DNA from: Bacilli bacterium
GTDB lineage: Bacteria; Bacillota_I; Bacilli_A; RFN20; CAG-288
DNA: 64,000 nt
Reading direction: 5' to 3'
Assembly: GCA_900770925.1 (NCBI GenBank)
Contig: CAAGLY010000016.1
Location: 1-64,000 of the forward strand
Part shown: positions 41,711 to 50,012 of the stretch, in pieces
Numbering within the stretch: position 1 is the stretch's first letter
Layout: the number at the start of each line of letters is the position of its first letter
Position numbers and translations under genes: made by a program
Notes under the pieces: generated by a model
The model's input: only the letters and a program-made list of their open reading frames with translations
Databases searched by the model: none
What the model was told of the DNA's origin: nothing

Positions 41711-41711
41711 G

Positions 41712-42977
41712 ATGTTTTCCAAACACGATTTAGTCATCGTCGGCGGCGGTCCTGCTGGCCTTGCTGCCGCTTATGGCGCATATAGCAAAGGAGTAAGAGA
41801 TATCTTAATCCTTGAACGGGACAGCACTCTTGGCGGAATCCTTAACCAGTGTATCCATAATGGCTTCGGGCTCCATCGTTTCAAAGAAGAACTGACCGGT
41901 CCAGAATACGCAGCCCGCTATGAAGATTTAGTCAAGAACACCTGGGTTGAGCGTCAGCTCAATACCAGGGTCATCGATATCAGCAAGGATAAGCTCATCA
42001 CCTGCGTTTCTCCGCAGAAAGGCTTGGAGCAGATTCAGGCCAAGGCAATCATTCTCGCTAGGGGCTGCCGTGAACGTAGCCGTGGAGCCATCTCTACTCC
42101 CGGCGACCGCGTTGCTGGCATCTATACCGCCGGTGCAGCGCAGAAATACTGCAACATCGACGGCTATCTTGTCGGCAAGAGAGTTGTCATCCTCGGTTCC
42201 GGCGATATCGGCTTAATCAGGGCACGCCGTAGGACGCTTGAAGGCGCTAAAGTCTTAGCAGATGTCGAGCTCTGTCCTTATTCCAATGGCCTTAACCGTA
42301 ATATTGCGCAATGTCTGAACGATTTCAACATTCCCCTCTACTTGTCCCACACGGTCAGCGATATCATCGCCGATGAAGAGCATCACCGGGTCAAACAAGT
42401 TGTCATCTCCAAGGTCGATGAACACAATAATCCGATCAAAGGAACCGAAATCACCTTTGACTGCGATACCCTCTTATTATCTGTCGGCCTGATTCCGGAG
42501 AATGAGTTAAGCAAGAAAGCCGGCGTGGATTTAGACCCCCGTACAAAAGGGGCTGTAGTCTACGACAATCTGGAAACCAATGTCGAAGGTATCTTCGCGT
42601 GCGGAAATGTCCTTCAGGTCCATGACCTTGTCGATAACGTCTCTGCCGAAGGAGACCGCGCCGGAAAGAATGCAGCGGATTATTTAGAAAAGGGAGAACT
42701 AAGCTCATCCTTAGTCAAAGTCGTTCCCGGAGACGGACTTGGTTACACCTGCCCGCAATTCATCCGGAAAGAGGATTCGAAAGACTATGTCGATATCTTC
42801 TTCCGTGTCCGTAAGCCGGTTTCCAACTGTTCTCTTGTCATCAAGAAAGACGGCCAGGAAATCAAGGCAGTCAAAAAGATTAAGGTCATCCCTTCGGAAA
42901 GGGAATCCTTAAGAATCAAGAAAGAAGATTTCCTTAATGCCAGCGAGATTGAAATCTCGCTGAGAAAGGATGCTTAG
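41712..42977 (+). CDS. FAD/NAD(P)-dependent oxidoreductase, partner of the GlpA-like protein
   Basis: A 421-residue pyridine-nucleotide-disulfide-type flavoprotein. LVIVGGGPAGLAAAYGAYSK (about 7-26) binds FAD, VVILGSGDIGLI binds NAD(P), and GIFACGNVLQVHDLVDNV closes the FAD site. In many Firmicutes this gene always sits between a GlpA-like flavoprotein and a DUF1667 protein, as here, suggesting a three-part dehydrogenase complex. The start is ATG 41712, with GGAAAAG upstream; the frame extends further back inside the preceding gene. Confidence 0.9.
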   Translation: MFSKHDLVIVGGGPAGLAAAYGAYSKGVRDILILERDSTLGGILNQCIHNGFGLHRFKEELTGPEYAARYEDLVKNTWVERQLNTRVIDISKDKLITCVSPQKGLEQIQAKAIILARGCRERSRGAISTPGDRVAGIYTAGAAQKYCNIDGYLVGKRVVILGSGDIGLIRARRRTLEGAKVLADVELCPYSNGLNRNIAQCLNDFNIPLYLSHTVSDIIADEEHHRVKQVVISKVDEHNNPIKGTEITFDCDTLLLSVGLIPENELSKKAGVDLDPRTKGAVVYDNLETNVEGIFACGNVLQVHDLVDNVSAEGDRAGKNAADYLEKGELSSSLVKVVPGDGLGYTCPQFIRKEDSKDYVDIFFRVRKPVSNCSLVIKKDGQEIKAVKKIKVIPSERESLRIKKEDFLNASEIEISLRKDA

Positions 42978-42979
42978 CC

Positions 42980-43333
42980 ATGATCAAGAAAAGGGTCTGC
43001 ATTAATTGTCCGAGAGGATGTGAACTGACTGTCGATACAGAAAAAAGGACTGTGGAGGGCAACTTCTGTCCGAGAGGAAAAGAATATGGAATCAATGAGG
43101 TGACGCATCCTATGCGTACCATCACTTCTACCGCTAAGATTAAAGGCGGAGTCATCAGCCGCGTCTCTCTGAGAACGAATAAACCGGCCCCGAAGGAGAA
43201 AAGGTTCGATATCAGGAACGAGATCAACCATCTTGATTTAGTTGCTCCTATCCATATCGGAGATATCCTGATTAAGGATGTCTGTTCGACCGGCGTTGAC
43301 GTAATCGCCACAAAAGACGTCGAGAAGGAATAG
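42980..43333 (+). CDS. DUF1667-family small iron-sulfur/zinc-type protein
   Basis: A 117-residue protein with CINCPRGCEL (about 7-16) and GNFCPRGKEYG (about 28-38), the four-cysteine signature of DUF1667. It likely binds a metal or Fe-S cluster and serves as the third subunit of the flavoprotein pair upstream. It begins 2 nt after the preceding stop. The operon ends at the terminator 43341-43378. Confidence 0.9.
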   Translation: MIKKRVCINCPRGCELTVDTEKRTVEGNFCPRGKEYGINEVTHPMRTITSTAKIKGGVISRVSLRTNKPAPKEKRFDIRNEINHLDLVAPIHIGDILIKDVCSTGVDVIATKDVEKE

Positions 43334-43340
43334 AAAACAG

Positions 43341-43378
43341 AACTGCCTTAGTCAAAAAAGGCTAGGGCAGTTTTCTCT
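43341..43378 (+). terminator. Terminator of the GlpA-like operon
   Basis: AACTGCCTTAG (43341-43351) pairs with CTAGGGCAGTT (43362-43372) and is followed by a T-rich run. Confidence 0.88.
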
Positions 43379-43385
43379 TCAGAGG

Positions 43386-43436
43386 AAAAGGCTGTGCCTT
43401 TCTTCCACACGAGTAAAAGTAAGGAACAGCCTTTTT
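43386..43436. terminator. Second terminator, usable in both directions
   Basis: AAAAGGCTGT (43386-43395) pairs with ACAGCCTTTT (43426-43435) around a 30-nt loop; T and A tracts flank the stem. On the minus strand it lies 25 nt beyond the stop of the next gene. Confidence 0.75.
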
Positions 43437-43460
43437 GCGTTATTTAAGATTGTCTTTCCT

Positions 43461-44003
43461 TTATCTTACGGAAGAAAAAAGACTATCGGCTTCCCTATCA
43501 ATCTGTTCTTTCGTTGGAAATGTAGTTCCCATGCGTTTCAGTTCTTCCTCTGCCTGAAGGAGAAGAGAATAGTTAGCGCGGAGTAAAAGATACCGGTCTA
43601 AATATCCGATTGGGTCATCATTGGGGTCGATAAACGGACGGATGTTCCTCCTTAGGCGGAATGCATTTTCGCGCAGAGGAGTCTTGGATTTCCTTTCAAG
43701 CAGTTTCTTCCGAACGAGCTCTTTCCTGACTTCGCTTTCTTCTTCAAAAGGAAGCTTCTCGATAGAAAGAGAGATAAGGATCGGATAATTCTTCTGCTTC
43801 TCCCTTTCAGGGTCATCTAAAAGAGATAAGGCATAGCAATAATCCAGTCTGGAGAACGAAAGTCCTTTCCTTTTTTCAGCAACCTTTTTCTCATTCAGCT
43901 TGATTCTCTTATTGTAGACAAGGTCCTTAAGGGCCTCCCTGATCTCAGTTTCTTTTTTCCTGTTTTCTTCTAAGGCGTTGATTTCAATTGAAGTTAATTC
44001 CAT
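43461..44003 (-). CDS. Helical protein of unknown function
   Basis: A 180-residue, strongly charged, helix-rich protein (for example ELTSIEINALEENRKKETE at the start). It has no signal peptide, membrane segment or metal motif, and no family is recognised. AAGGAAGG about 8 nt upstream supports the start. It is divergent from the YhhN-like gene and monocistronic, ending at the terminator at 43386-43436. Confidence 0.65.
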   Translation of the reverse strand: MELTSIEINALEENRKKETEIREALKDLVYNKRIKLNEKKVAEKRKGLSFSRLDYCYALSLLDDPEREKQKNYPILISLSIEKLPFEEESEVRKELVRKKLLERKSKTPLRENAFRLRRNIRPFIDPNDDPIGYLDRYLLLRANYSLLLQAEEELKRMGTTFPTKEQIDREADSLFSSVR

Positions 44004-44122
44004 ATTCTGATTTCCTTCCTTATTGATTGTAATCCTACTGGCCGTCTTTCGATACGATTTCCTATTTTTCTTCCGTTGATTGTCTCCTTTCTTTTCGGTA
44101 AAATAAACAAAAAGGAGGAATT

Positions 44123-44812
44123 ATGGCTGCTATTCAGGGCACTGCAAGGATTCTCTATCCCTGTTTGAGGAGTCTCTTCGGATGCGTAAGCGTTGCTGAG
44201 CTTATTGCCTGTTTTAGAGAGGAACACAGAATACGGAGGATTATCAAGCCGTTCTGTCTTCTGACTCTCTTTCTGACAGCCGTTCTCTTCTTCCCTAATC
44301 AGCCTTATCTTTATGTCGGCCTTCTCTGCGGAAGGATCGGCGATGTTTTCAGGAGGTTCACAAAAAAGAACATCTCTGTTCTTTTCGGAAGGCTGTTCTT
44401 CTTCCTGAACCATCTATTCAACATCTTAGAATTCGCCCAGCTCTTCTCTAATGAAATCACTAAGCGTGCCTACCTGATTTACGGGATTGGAATCGGGCTG
44501 GTTTTCTTCTTCGGTATGCTGGGAATCAACAGAAGGCTGAACATTCCATGGCAACTCAAATTAGGCGGAGGATTCTATAGGACCATTCTTGTCCTAGACT
44601 TGGCCGTTAGGTGTCTAGGGCTTTATCTCGGCTATAAGGAATTCATTTTCGGCGTTGTCGGAGGTTCCCTGTTCCTCTTTTCCGATCTTTTCCTAACCTA
44701 TTCAAGGTACAGGAAAGAAATCAAGCGGGATCACTTCTATACAAGGATTACCTATCTCTGCGCCGAAAGGAGGATATTCCTCTGCTATTCTTCTCTGCTC
44801 GGTGCGTTTTGA
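44123..44812 (+). CDS. YhhN/TMEM86-like membrane protein (possible lysoplasmalogenase)
   Basis: A 229-residue protein with about eight hydrophobic segments. KPFCLLTLFLTAVLFF, GLLCGRIGDVFRRF and GGSLFLFSDLFLTYSRY follow the YhhN pattern, with the paired Asp residues (GD and SD) thought to form the active site of lysoplasmalogenases. Plasmalogen turnover is an inference from the family. AAGGAGG precedes the ATG, with TAAAAT about 20 nt upstream of it. It converges with the acyl-CoA synthetase gene after 1 nt. Confidence 0.75.
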   Translation: MAAIQGTARILYPCLRSLFGCVSVAELIACFREEHRIRRIIKPFCLLTLFLTAVLFFPNQPYLYVGLLCGRIGDVFRRFTKKNISVLFGRLFFFLNHLFNILEFAQLFSNEITKRAYLIYGIGIGLVFFFGMLGINRRLNIPWQLKLGGGFYRTILVLDLAVRCLGLYLGYKEFIFGVVGGSLFLFSDLFLTYSRYRKEIKRDHFYTRITYLCAERRIFLCYSSLLGAF

Positions 44813-44813
44813 T

Positions 44814-46451
44814 TCACTCTCCGAAACGTCCGACAAGGAATTCGTGCAGGATCTTCGCTAGAATCAGATAATCGACTTTCCTGACATTCGTGTGTGTAAA
44901 GGAATCCTGAGTCAGGATAAAATCAGGAAGCTCATAAGAATTAAAGAATTTGGGAAGAACATTCCTGATTTCTTTCTTCTCTGCATTCTCATCGGTTCCT
45001 TTTTCCAGTGAGACAAACAGACAGAGATAATCCCGTCCTTTATAGGTTTCGCCAAGATAAGCGCATTCCTTAACACCAGATAAAGAAGAGACCTTTTTCT
45101 CCACTGAGAGAGGATAGACATTCCTTCCTTTCTTCTTCAGCCTTCTCTTCCTTCGGCTGACAAAGTAAAGATAGCCGTCTTTATCCCTGTATCCGATATC
45201 CCCGGTAAGAACCCATTTTTCCTCATTTATCCTAAAGAAAGGATTGTTTTTCTGATGATAATATCCGTTCCTTAATACAGGTCCGGAAACAGCAATCTCG
45301 CCTTTTTCAAGGAATGGCTTCTCTTCATGAGTAATCGGATCAAGGATCTTAACCTTTACATTCGATAGAGGCTTGCCAATGGAGCCTAATCGATTATTCT
45401 TCCTCGTATTGACGCTTAAGACCGTGACCGTCTCAGTCAGTCCATAGCCTTCGAAGAGTTTTCCTTTGCTTCCGCCTTCTTCCAAACGTTTATTGAACCG
45501 TTCAAGAAGCGAAGGGGAGATAAAGTCCCCGCCGATAAAGCAGATCCAGATCTGTTTCAGCTTTTCTCCGTAAAAGTCCTTGTTCTTCAGCAGTGCTTCA
45601 TAGATGGCCGGAACGCCGATAAGTATATTCAAGCGGTTCTGTTTCAGAAGCTTAACGACTTTCTTTGTCCGGAAAGAGGGAAGCAAGGCAATCGTTCCGC
45701 CAAAGCAGAGCCTAGTCAGGATTCCCCTAGTCAGGCCAAAGCCATGGAACATCGGAAGAGCAGCAAGCCTGCACCTATGCTTTTCTCTCACTTCCTCAGC
45801 GCCTGCATTGATGATTTCCGGTCCGTTCTCAATGACCGAGTAAAAAGCAAAGTCACTGAGAATGATGCTCTTGCTCTCTCCGGTCGTACCTCCGGAAGAA
45901 AGAAGGATTCTTCCTTTTTCCGAATCATAGAGAGACCTATCCGTTTTCCTTCTGTTTTTCCCAAACGGAATCAGCTTTCTGTCCTTTTGATAACTAGTCA
46001 GCTCTTTTCTTTCTTTGAGGGAGAAAAGGCACTGCTTTATTTTACTAAGAGAAGCGGAAGGATCAAGTGCCATCCTTGGAATATTTGATGAAATCAGAAG
46101 CGGATATTTATTCCTGAATATCGATACAACTATCAAGAGTTTTGAATTCTTATCTTTTACTTCTTTCAGGATATTTTCCTGGCTTGTAAGTGGATGGAGA
46201 AGATGAATAGAGATATCTAGTTTTGAGGCAGCATAGAAAAGAGCAACCGCCTCCGGAGTATTCGGAGCAACGAGAGTAATCAAGTCATCTTTCTTTAACC
46301 CGGCAGAGGCTAAAGAAGAAGCTGCTTTTTCAACCAGGTTCAAGAAAGAAGAATAAGTGATTGTCTTCCCTTCATAATACCTGCAGGGTTTTTTAGGAAC
46401 CTCTTCGGTTACAGAAAGAAGAGTCTGATAGAAAGTTCTGCTTTTATCCAT
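44814..46451 (-). CDS. AMP-forming acyl-CoA/acyl-acid synthetase
   Basis: A 545-residue ANL-superfamily enzyme that activates a carboxylic acid through an acyl-AMP. SSGGTTGESKSIIL (about 193-206) is the P-loop-like A3 motif, YGLTETVTVL the A5 motif, and TGDIGYRDKDGYLYFVSRRK the A7/A8 hinge. The Lys/Arg-rich linker (RRKRRLKKKGRNVYP) is typical of long-chain types. The conserved A10 Lys appears as VRKVDY near the end. The substrate is not determined. GGAGG lies before the start. It forms a likely operon with the DUF1624 gene upstream. Confidence 0.88.
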   Translation of the reverse strand: MDKSRTFYQTLLSVTEEVPKKPCRYYEGKTITYSSFLNLVEKAASSLASAGLKKDDLITLVAPNTPEAVALFYAASKLDISIHLLHPLTSQENILKEVKDKNSKLLIVVSIFRNKYPLLISSNIPRMALDPSASLSKIKQCLFSLKERKELTSYQKDRKLIPFGKNRRKTDRSLYDSEKGRILLSSGGTTGESKSIILSDFAFYSVIENGPEIINAGAEEVREKHRCRLAALPMFHGFGLTRGILTRLCFGGTIALLPSFRTKKVVKLLKQNRLNILIGVPAIYEALLKNKDFYGEKLKQIWICFIGGDFISPSLLERFNKRLEEGGSKGKLFEGYGLTETVTVLSVNTRKNNRLGSIGKPLSNVKVKILDPITHEEKPFLEKGEIAVSGPVLRNGYYHQKNNPFFRINEEKWVLTGDIGYRDKDGYLYFVSRRKRRLKKKGRNVYPLSVEKKVSSLSGVKECAYLGETYKGRDYLCLFVSLEKGTDENAEKKEIRNVLPKFFNSYELPDFILTQDSFTHTNVRKVDYLILAKILHEFLVGRFGE

Positions 46452-46474
46452 GGTAGGTTCCTCCTTAAAAGTCT

Positions 46475-47308
46475 TCAGAAACGATATCCCCTAGGCAACG
46501 TAATCAGAATAAGTATTCCGATCAGAACCGGCTGATGGATGAGATACACCCACCTTGTGTTCTTTCCCCTGAAGCAGAGAGGCTTAAATACCGAATGCGG
46601 AATCGGAAGCCGCGTCTTTTTCTGTTTGTAGAAGACTTTGCCTATTGCTGCGCCAAGGAAGGTAGGAGCAAGATAGGGAATCAGCGGGAAATAATCAGCG
46701 CCAAAGTTCTCTACTCCGAATAGAAGATCAACTACATCCTGGAAAGAAGTAATCTCATCGATATAGTTTTCCGAATAATACAGGTTCCCTACCCTGCACA
46801 ATGCAAAGATAAAGAAGGAAAGGGCAAAAAGGAGTCTAGCATCATCCTTGCAGATCTTATCGATAATGGCGACAAAAAGGACTGAGAAGCCTAAAGCAAA
46901 GAGGACGCCGAAGAGGATTCGGGTATCTAAGGCACCGCCTGAAATGTAATAGATTGCATAGGTAGCCGCATCGAGAATCACACAGCCAATAAGAATCTTC
47001 AGGCCATGTTTGAAGTTATTCCGGGAAAAAGAGCAGGAAATACCGGAAAGAATAAAGAACAATCCAGAGAAGATAAAGTGGCAGACTAGTTCCCATTCGC
47101 TCTCCCTGACTCCGATGCAGAATCGGTTCCTAGTCCAGATAAACGGGTTCCGGCGGCTATAGAAATTGTAGTACCTTTCCGGAAGCAGAAAAGCAAAGTC
47201 ATAGGCGAGGTGGTCAAGAATCATCAGAAAAACCGATAGTCCTCTTAAGGCATCAATCTCCCAGACCCGTCCAGCGTGTTCCTTCTTTTTTCTGCCAATG
47301 CATTTCAT
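46475..47308 (-). CDS. DUF1624 (HGSNAT-like) membrane acyltransferase-type protein
   Basis: A 277-residue protein with about seven membrane helices. RVWEIDALRGLSVFLMILDH (about 14-33) is the DUF1624/heparan-alpha-glucosaminide acetyltransferase signature, with a conserved His/Asp pair in LDHLAYD. It could acylate a surface polymer or lipid; there is no direct clue to the substrate. The start codon is 9 nt after TAATAT (47318-47323) without a nearby Shine-Dalgarno: a leaderless candidate. The next gene downstream, 23 nt away, activates acyl groups, which fits an acyl-transfer role. Confidence 0.8.
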   Translation of the reverse strand: MKCIGRKKKEHAGRVWEIDALRGLSVFLMILDHLAYDFAFLLPERYYNFYSRRNPFIWTRNRFCIGVRESEWELVCHFIFSGLFFILSGISCSFSRNNFKHGLKILIGCVILDAATYAIYYISGGALDTRILFGVLFALGFSVLFVAIIDKICKDDARLLFALSFFIFALCRVGNLYYSENYIDEITSFQDVVDLLFGVENFGADYFPLIPYLAPTFLGAAIGKVFYKQKKTRLPIPHSVFKPLCFRGKNTRWVYLIHQPVLIGILILITLPRGYRF

Positions 47309-47382
47309 ATGGCTAATATATTAACACCTTTTTTCAATATTCACAGGAGAAAAACTCCGTAACTATTGGAAAAATCCAATAG

Positions 47383-47409
47383 AAAAAGGGCACCGGCTTA
47401 CCAGTGCCC
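47383..47409 (-). terminator. Intrinsic terminator of tRNA-Leu
   Basis: GGGCACCGG (47388-47396) pairs with CCAGTGCCC (47401-47409) around a 4-nt loop, followed on the minus strand by five T residues. Confidence 0.9.
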
Positions 47410-47421
47410 TTATGTTTTTAA

Positions 47422-47505
<84 letters not shown>

Positions 47506-47516
47506 ATTGCTCAACA

Positions 47517-47545
47517 ATTATATCCACTTCCAATCGCCAATTCAA
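47517..47545 (-). promoter_or_regulatory. Promoter of tRNA-Leu
   Basis: On the minus strand, TTGAAT (47540-47545) and TATAAT (47517-47522) are separated by 17 bp. It lies just 12 bp from the -10 box (47557-47562) of the divergent YgjP-like gene, so the two promoters overlap back to back. Confidence 0.8.
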
Positions 47546-47570
47546 GAAAAATCCGCTAAAATATTTTACA

Positions 47571-48263
47571 ATGGATAAACGGACATTATTAGCACGCAAG
47601 ATTTTCACCATGGATGACGGCTATCCCCTCAAGGTCAATGTCTTTCTTAAGAAGGGGAGACGGGGTAGGCTAGCCCGGGTTGAATATGGGGAACTCTGTA
47701 TCTATAGGACAGAGGACAGGTCGGAGAAAACCCTGCTTAGGTTTGTCAAGAAAGTCTATAAGCTACGGAAGAAGCAGATTACCCAGCGTCCGTTTAGGAA
47801 AGAAAATATCTATATCTATCATCTTGGGAAGAAATGCTACTTCACGGATGATGTGATGAAAAAGGGGAGCGAAGGGTTCTACTACCTTCCTAAGAATACA
47901 AAGGATCCTCTGACCCGGTATAAGAAGGATTTCCTTCTGTATCTGGATAAGCGGGTGAGAGAAATCGGAAGAAGAATGGGAGTAGACCTCTCCTCCTGGA
48001 CAATCCGAACCGGTCTCTTCCAGACCTACTACGGATGCTGCAGGCCGAAGAAGAAAGTCAGGAAGTTCGATTACCGTCTGTTTGCCTATAAGCAGGAAAT
48101 TTCCGATTCCGTCATTGTACATGAGATTGCCCATGTCTATGAAATCCATCATAACGACCGGTTCTATCGGATAGTCCGGCTCTACTGTCCGGACTATGAC
48201 CATCTCCAGGACGAATTAGAAGAAGGACATTTTGAAGGAGAATTAGATAATTATGTCTACTAG
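47571..48263 (+). CDS. YgjP-like (M48/SprT-type) zinc metallopeptidase
   Basis: A 230-residue protein. VIVHEIAHVYEIHHNDRFYR (about 182-201) is an HExxH zinc site with a third His and an aromatic pair, as in the YgjP/DUF45 family. The N-terminal half is basic and beta-rich. The substrate is unknown; relatives are linked to DNA-protein crosslink repair or RNA metabolism by inference only. ATG 47571 is 8 nt after TAAAAT (47557-47562) with no Shine-Dalgarno: leaderless candidate. The frame extends back through the tRNA gene, which is not coding. It overlaps the next gene by 11 nt. Confidence 0.85.
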   Translation: MDKRTLLARKIFTMDDGYPLKVNVFLKKGRRGRLARVEYGELCIYRTEDRSEKTLLRFVKKVYKLRKKQITQRPFRKENIYIYHLGKKCYFTDDVMKKGSEGFYYLPKNTKDPLTRYKKDFLLYLDKRVREIGRRMGVDLSSWTIRTGLFQTYYGCCRPKKKVRKFDYRLFAYKQEISDSVIVHEIAHVYEIHHNDRFYRIVRLYCPDYDHLQDELEEGHFEGELDNYVY

Positions 48264-48990
48264 AGTGATTCAGAGCGAAGAGAATAAAACATTCAAGGAA
48301 CTCCTTAAGCTGAAAAAGGGAGATAGCAAGCAAGGTCTTTTCCTTGCTGAAGGAAGAGATCTTCTCGATGAAGCGAGGAAAGGCGGATGCGTGAAGACTA
48401 TTCTGATTCCGGAAGGAGGGAAGAATCCTTATCCAGAAATGGATACTCTTATCCTTAAGCAGGGAAGGTACCGTTCCTTAGCCAATTATCAGTCTCTTCC
48501 CGAGAGGATTACCCTATGTCAGAAGTCCTTTTCGCCTCTTTCTTCTTTAGGGGATAGAATCATCTACCTGGACAAAGTCCAGGACCCTGGGAATCTAGGG
48601 ACAATTATCCGAAGCGCTTTATCGTTTTCCTATACCGGTGTTGCGCTTTCTTTTGACTGCGTTTCGCTCTATAATAATAAAGCCATCCAATCTTCAAAAG
48701 GGGCCCTGTTCAAGAGGCCTGTCGCACAGGCTGAACTAAGTGAATTAGACAAGCTCGGCTATCACATCTATCTGACCACGTTAGATGGCAAAGACGAGAA
48801 GGATTTTCCTTCTCTTCCGACTCCTTTCTGCCTTGTTTTCGGAAACGAAGGGCAGGGAGTCAGCAAGAAAAATCTATCTTTAGGAACGAAGCTGAAGATC
48901 AACAGGAGCAACATCGACTCTCTCAATGTCGCCGTTGCTGCCGGAATCTTCAGGTACCGGTTCCGGAAAGGAGGACCAAATGGCCATTAA
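48253..48990 (+). CDS. SpoU/TrmH-family RNA 2'-O-methyltransferase
   Basis: A 245-residue SPOUT-fold methyltransferase. The N-terminal half has the substrate-binding L30e-like domain (QGLFLAEGRDLLDEA, about 27-41). The C-terminal half has LDKVQDPGNLGTIIRSA (motif 1), LVFGNEGQGVS (motif 2) and INRSNIDSLNVAVAAGI (motif 3), which form the knot binding SAM. It methylates a ribose in rRNA or tRNA; the exact site cannot be told. It overlaps the genes on both sides by about 11 nt, suggesting coupled translation. Confidence 0.92.
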   Translation: MSTRVIQSEENKTFKELLKLKKGDSKQGLFLAEGRDLLDEARKGGCVKTILIPEGGKNPYPEMDTLILKQGRYRSLANYQSLPERITLCQKSFSPLSSLGDRIIYLDKVQDPGNLGTIIRSALSFSYTGVALSFDCVSLYNNKAIQSSKGALFKRPVAQAELSELDKLGYHIYLTTLDGKDEKDFPSLPTPFCLVFGNEGQGVSKKNLSLGTKLKINRSNIDSLNVAVAAGIFRYRFRKGGPNGH

Positions 48991-49915
48991 AAAGCAGAAA
49001 GTCATCAAGAACATCAACAGCAATATCCGGATTGAAACCCCTAGTAGAAAAACGGTCCTGATCTGTGCCAACGGATTCTCCACGAGCGATACGCATGATT
49101 CAACGGCTAGGCACGAATATTTCGATAAGTCCTTCAAGGAAGAATATCCGACCTGTGAAATCGTTCCGGTTTCTCTTTTCCTTCCTAGTCAGAAGAAGAC
49201 CCATAGCACAAAGCACTTTGAGAAAGCCTATCGGAAGACCATAGAAGAATACATCTCTAAGGGATACGATATCAGGTTGCTTGGCTACTCTTTCTCCGGT
49301 GCATTGACCGCAAAAATGGCCTGTGCCTATTCCGAGTATGTCAGAAAAGTCATTCTCGTTGCTCCGATTTACGATACCATCATCAACAACAGGATTCCCG
49401 GCTATATCGAATATGCCTGGAAATTCCACAAGCTCCGCAAGAAATACGGCAAGAAGGTCTCAGGATCAATCTGCCGGGAGACTTCTGTCGGAAGGGTAAA
49501 GACCCTTTTTGCCATTTTCTTCTCTATCTTATTCAACCGGCGTTATCTCCGTAAGAGGGAGACACCGACCTTGATTATTCACGGAACAAGCGATGAACTC
49601 TCTACCGAGCATGCCATCCATAAGATCGACAAGAAACTTCCTGCCGAACATGAATTATTCATCTACGACAAGAGGACCCATGCCATCAGGAAAAACGTCC
49701 GGACAAACGGAATCGTCTTCGAAGACATTCTTCACTTCGCCTTCAACACCCCTTATCTGATTGAAGCGGAATCCACCATCAAGAGGAGGGAAGCAGCAGT
49801 CGCAAAGCCTGCCTTAGACGAAGATGGAAATCCGATTCCGTCTTTCGGAGAAATATTCGAAGAGCTTAAGCCGTACAGCGATGAAGAAGCAAAGTACGGA
49901 GAAGAAGAATTCTAA
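48980..49915 (+). CDS. Alpha/beta hydrolase
   Basis: A 311-residue hydrolase. VLICANGFST is the oxyanion strand, GYSFSG (about 105-110) carries the nucleophile Ser, GTSDELS the Asp and RTHAI the His. There is no signal peptide, so it should be cytoplasmic. The acidic C-terminal tail (about 275-311) is unusual. GGAGG precedes ATG 48980; the frame runs further back inside the methylase gene. Its stop codon lies within the 5' side of the terminator. Confidence 0.83.
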   Translation: MAIKKQKVIKNINSNIRIETPSRKTVLICANGFSTSDTHDSTARHEYFDKSFKEEYPTCEIVPVSLFLPSQKKTHSTKHFEKAYRKTIEEYISKGYDIRLLGYSFSGALTAKMACAYSEYVRKVILVAPIYDTIINNRIPGYIEYAWKFHKLRKKYGKKVSGSICRETSVGRVKTLFAIFFSILFNRRYLRKRETPTLIIHGTSDELSTEHAIHKIDKKLPAEHELFIYDKRTHAIRKNVRTNGIVFEDILHFAFNTPYLIEAESTIKRREAAVAKPALDEDGNPIPSFGEIFEELKPYSDEEAKYGEEEF

Positions 49916-49938
49916 AAGGCGTCATTAGACGCCTTTTC
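49914..49938 (+). terminator. Terminator of the 47571-49915 operon
   Basis: AAAAGGCGTC pairs with GACGCCTTTT around ATTA; the stop codon of the hydrolase forms its base. Confidence 0.92.
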
Positions 49939-50012
49939 TTGGATTTGCTTTTTCTCCCCTTTATAATAAGTAGGTTATTCAGAATATAAGTATTTCAAGC
50001 ACGGAGGCAACC

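Noticed and set aside
43994..44413. Minus-strand frame over the YhhN-like gene
   Set aside because: Antisense to a membrane protein with clear family pattern and a strong ribosome-binding site.
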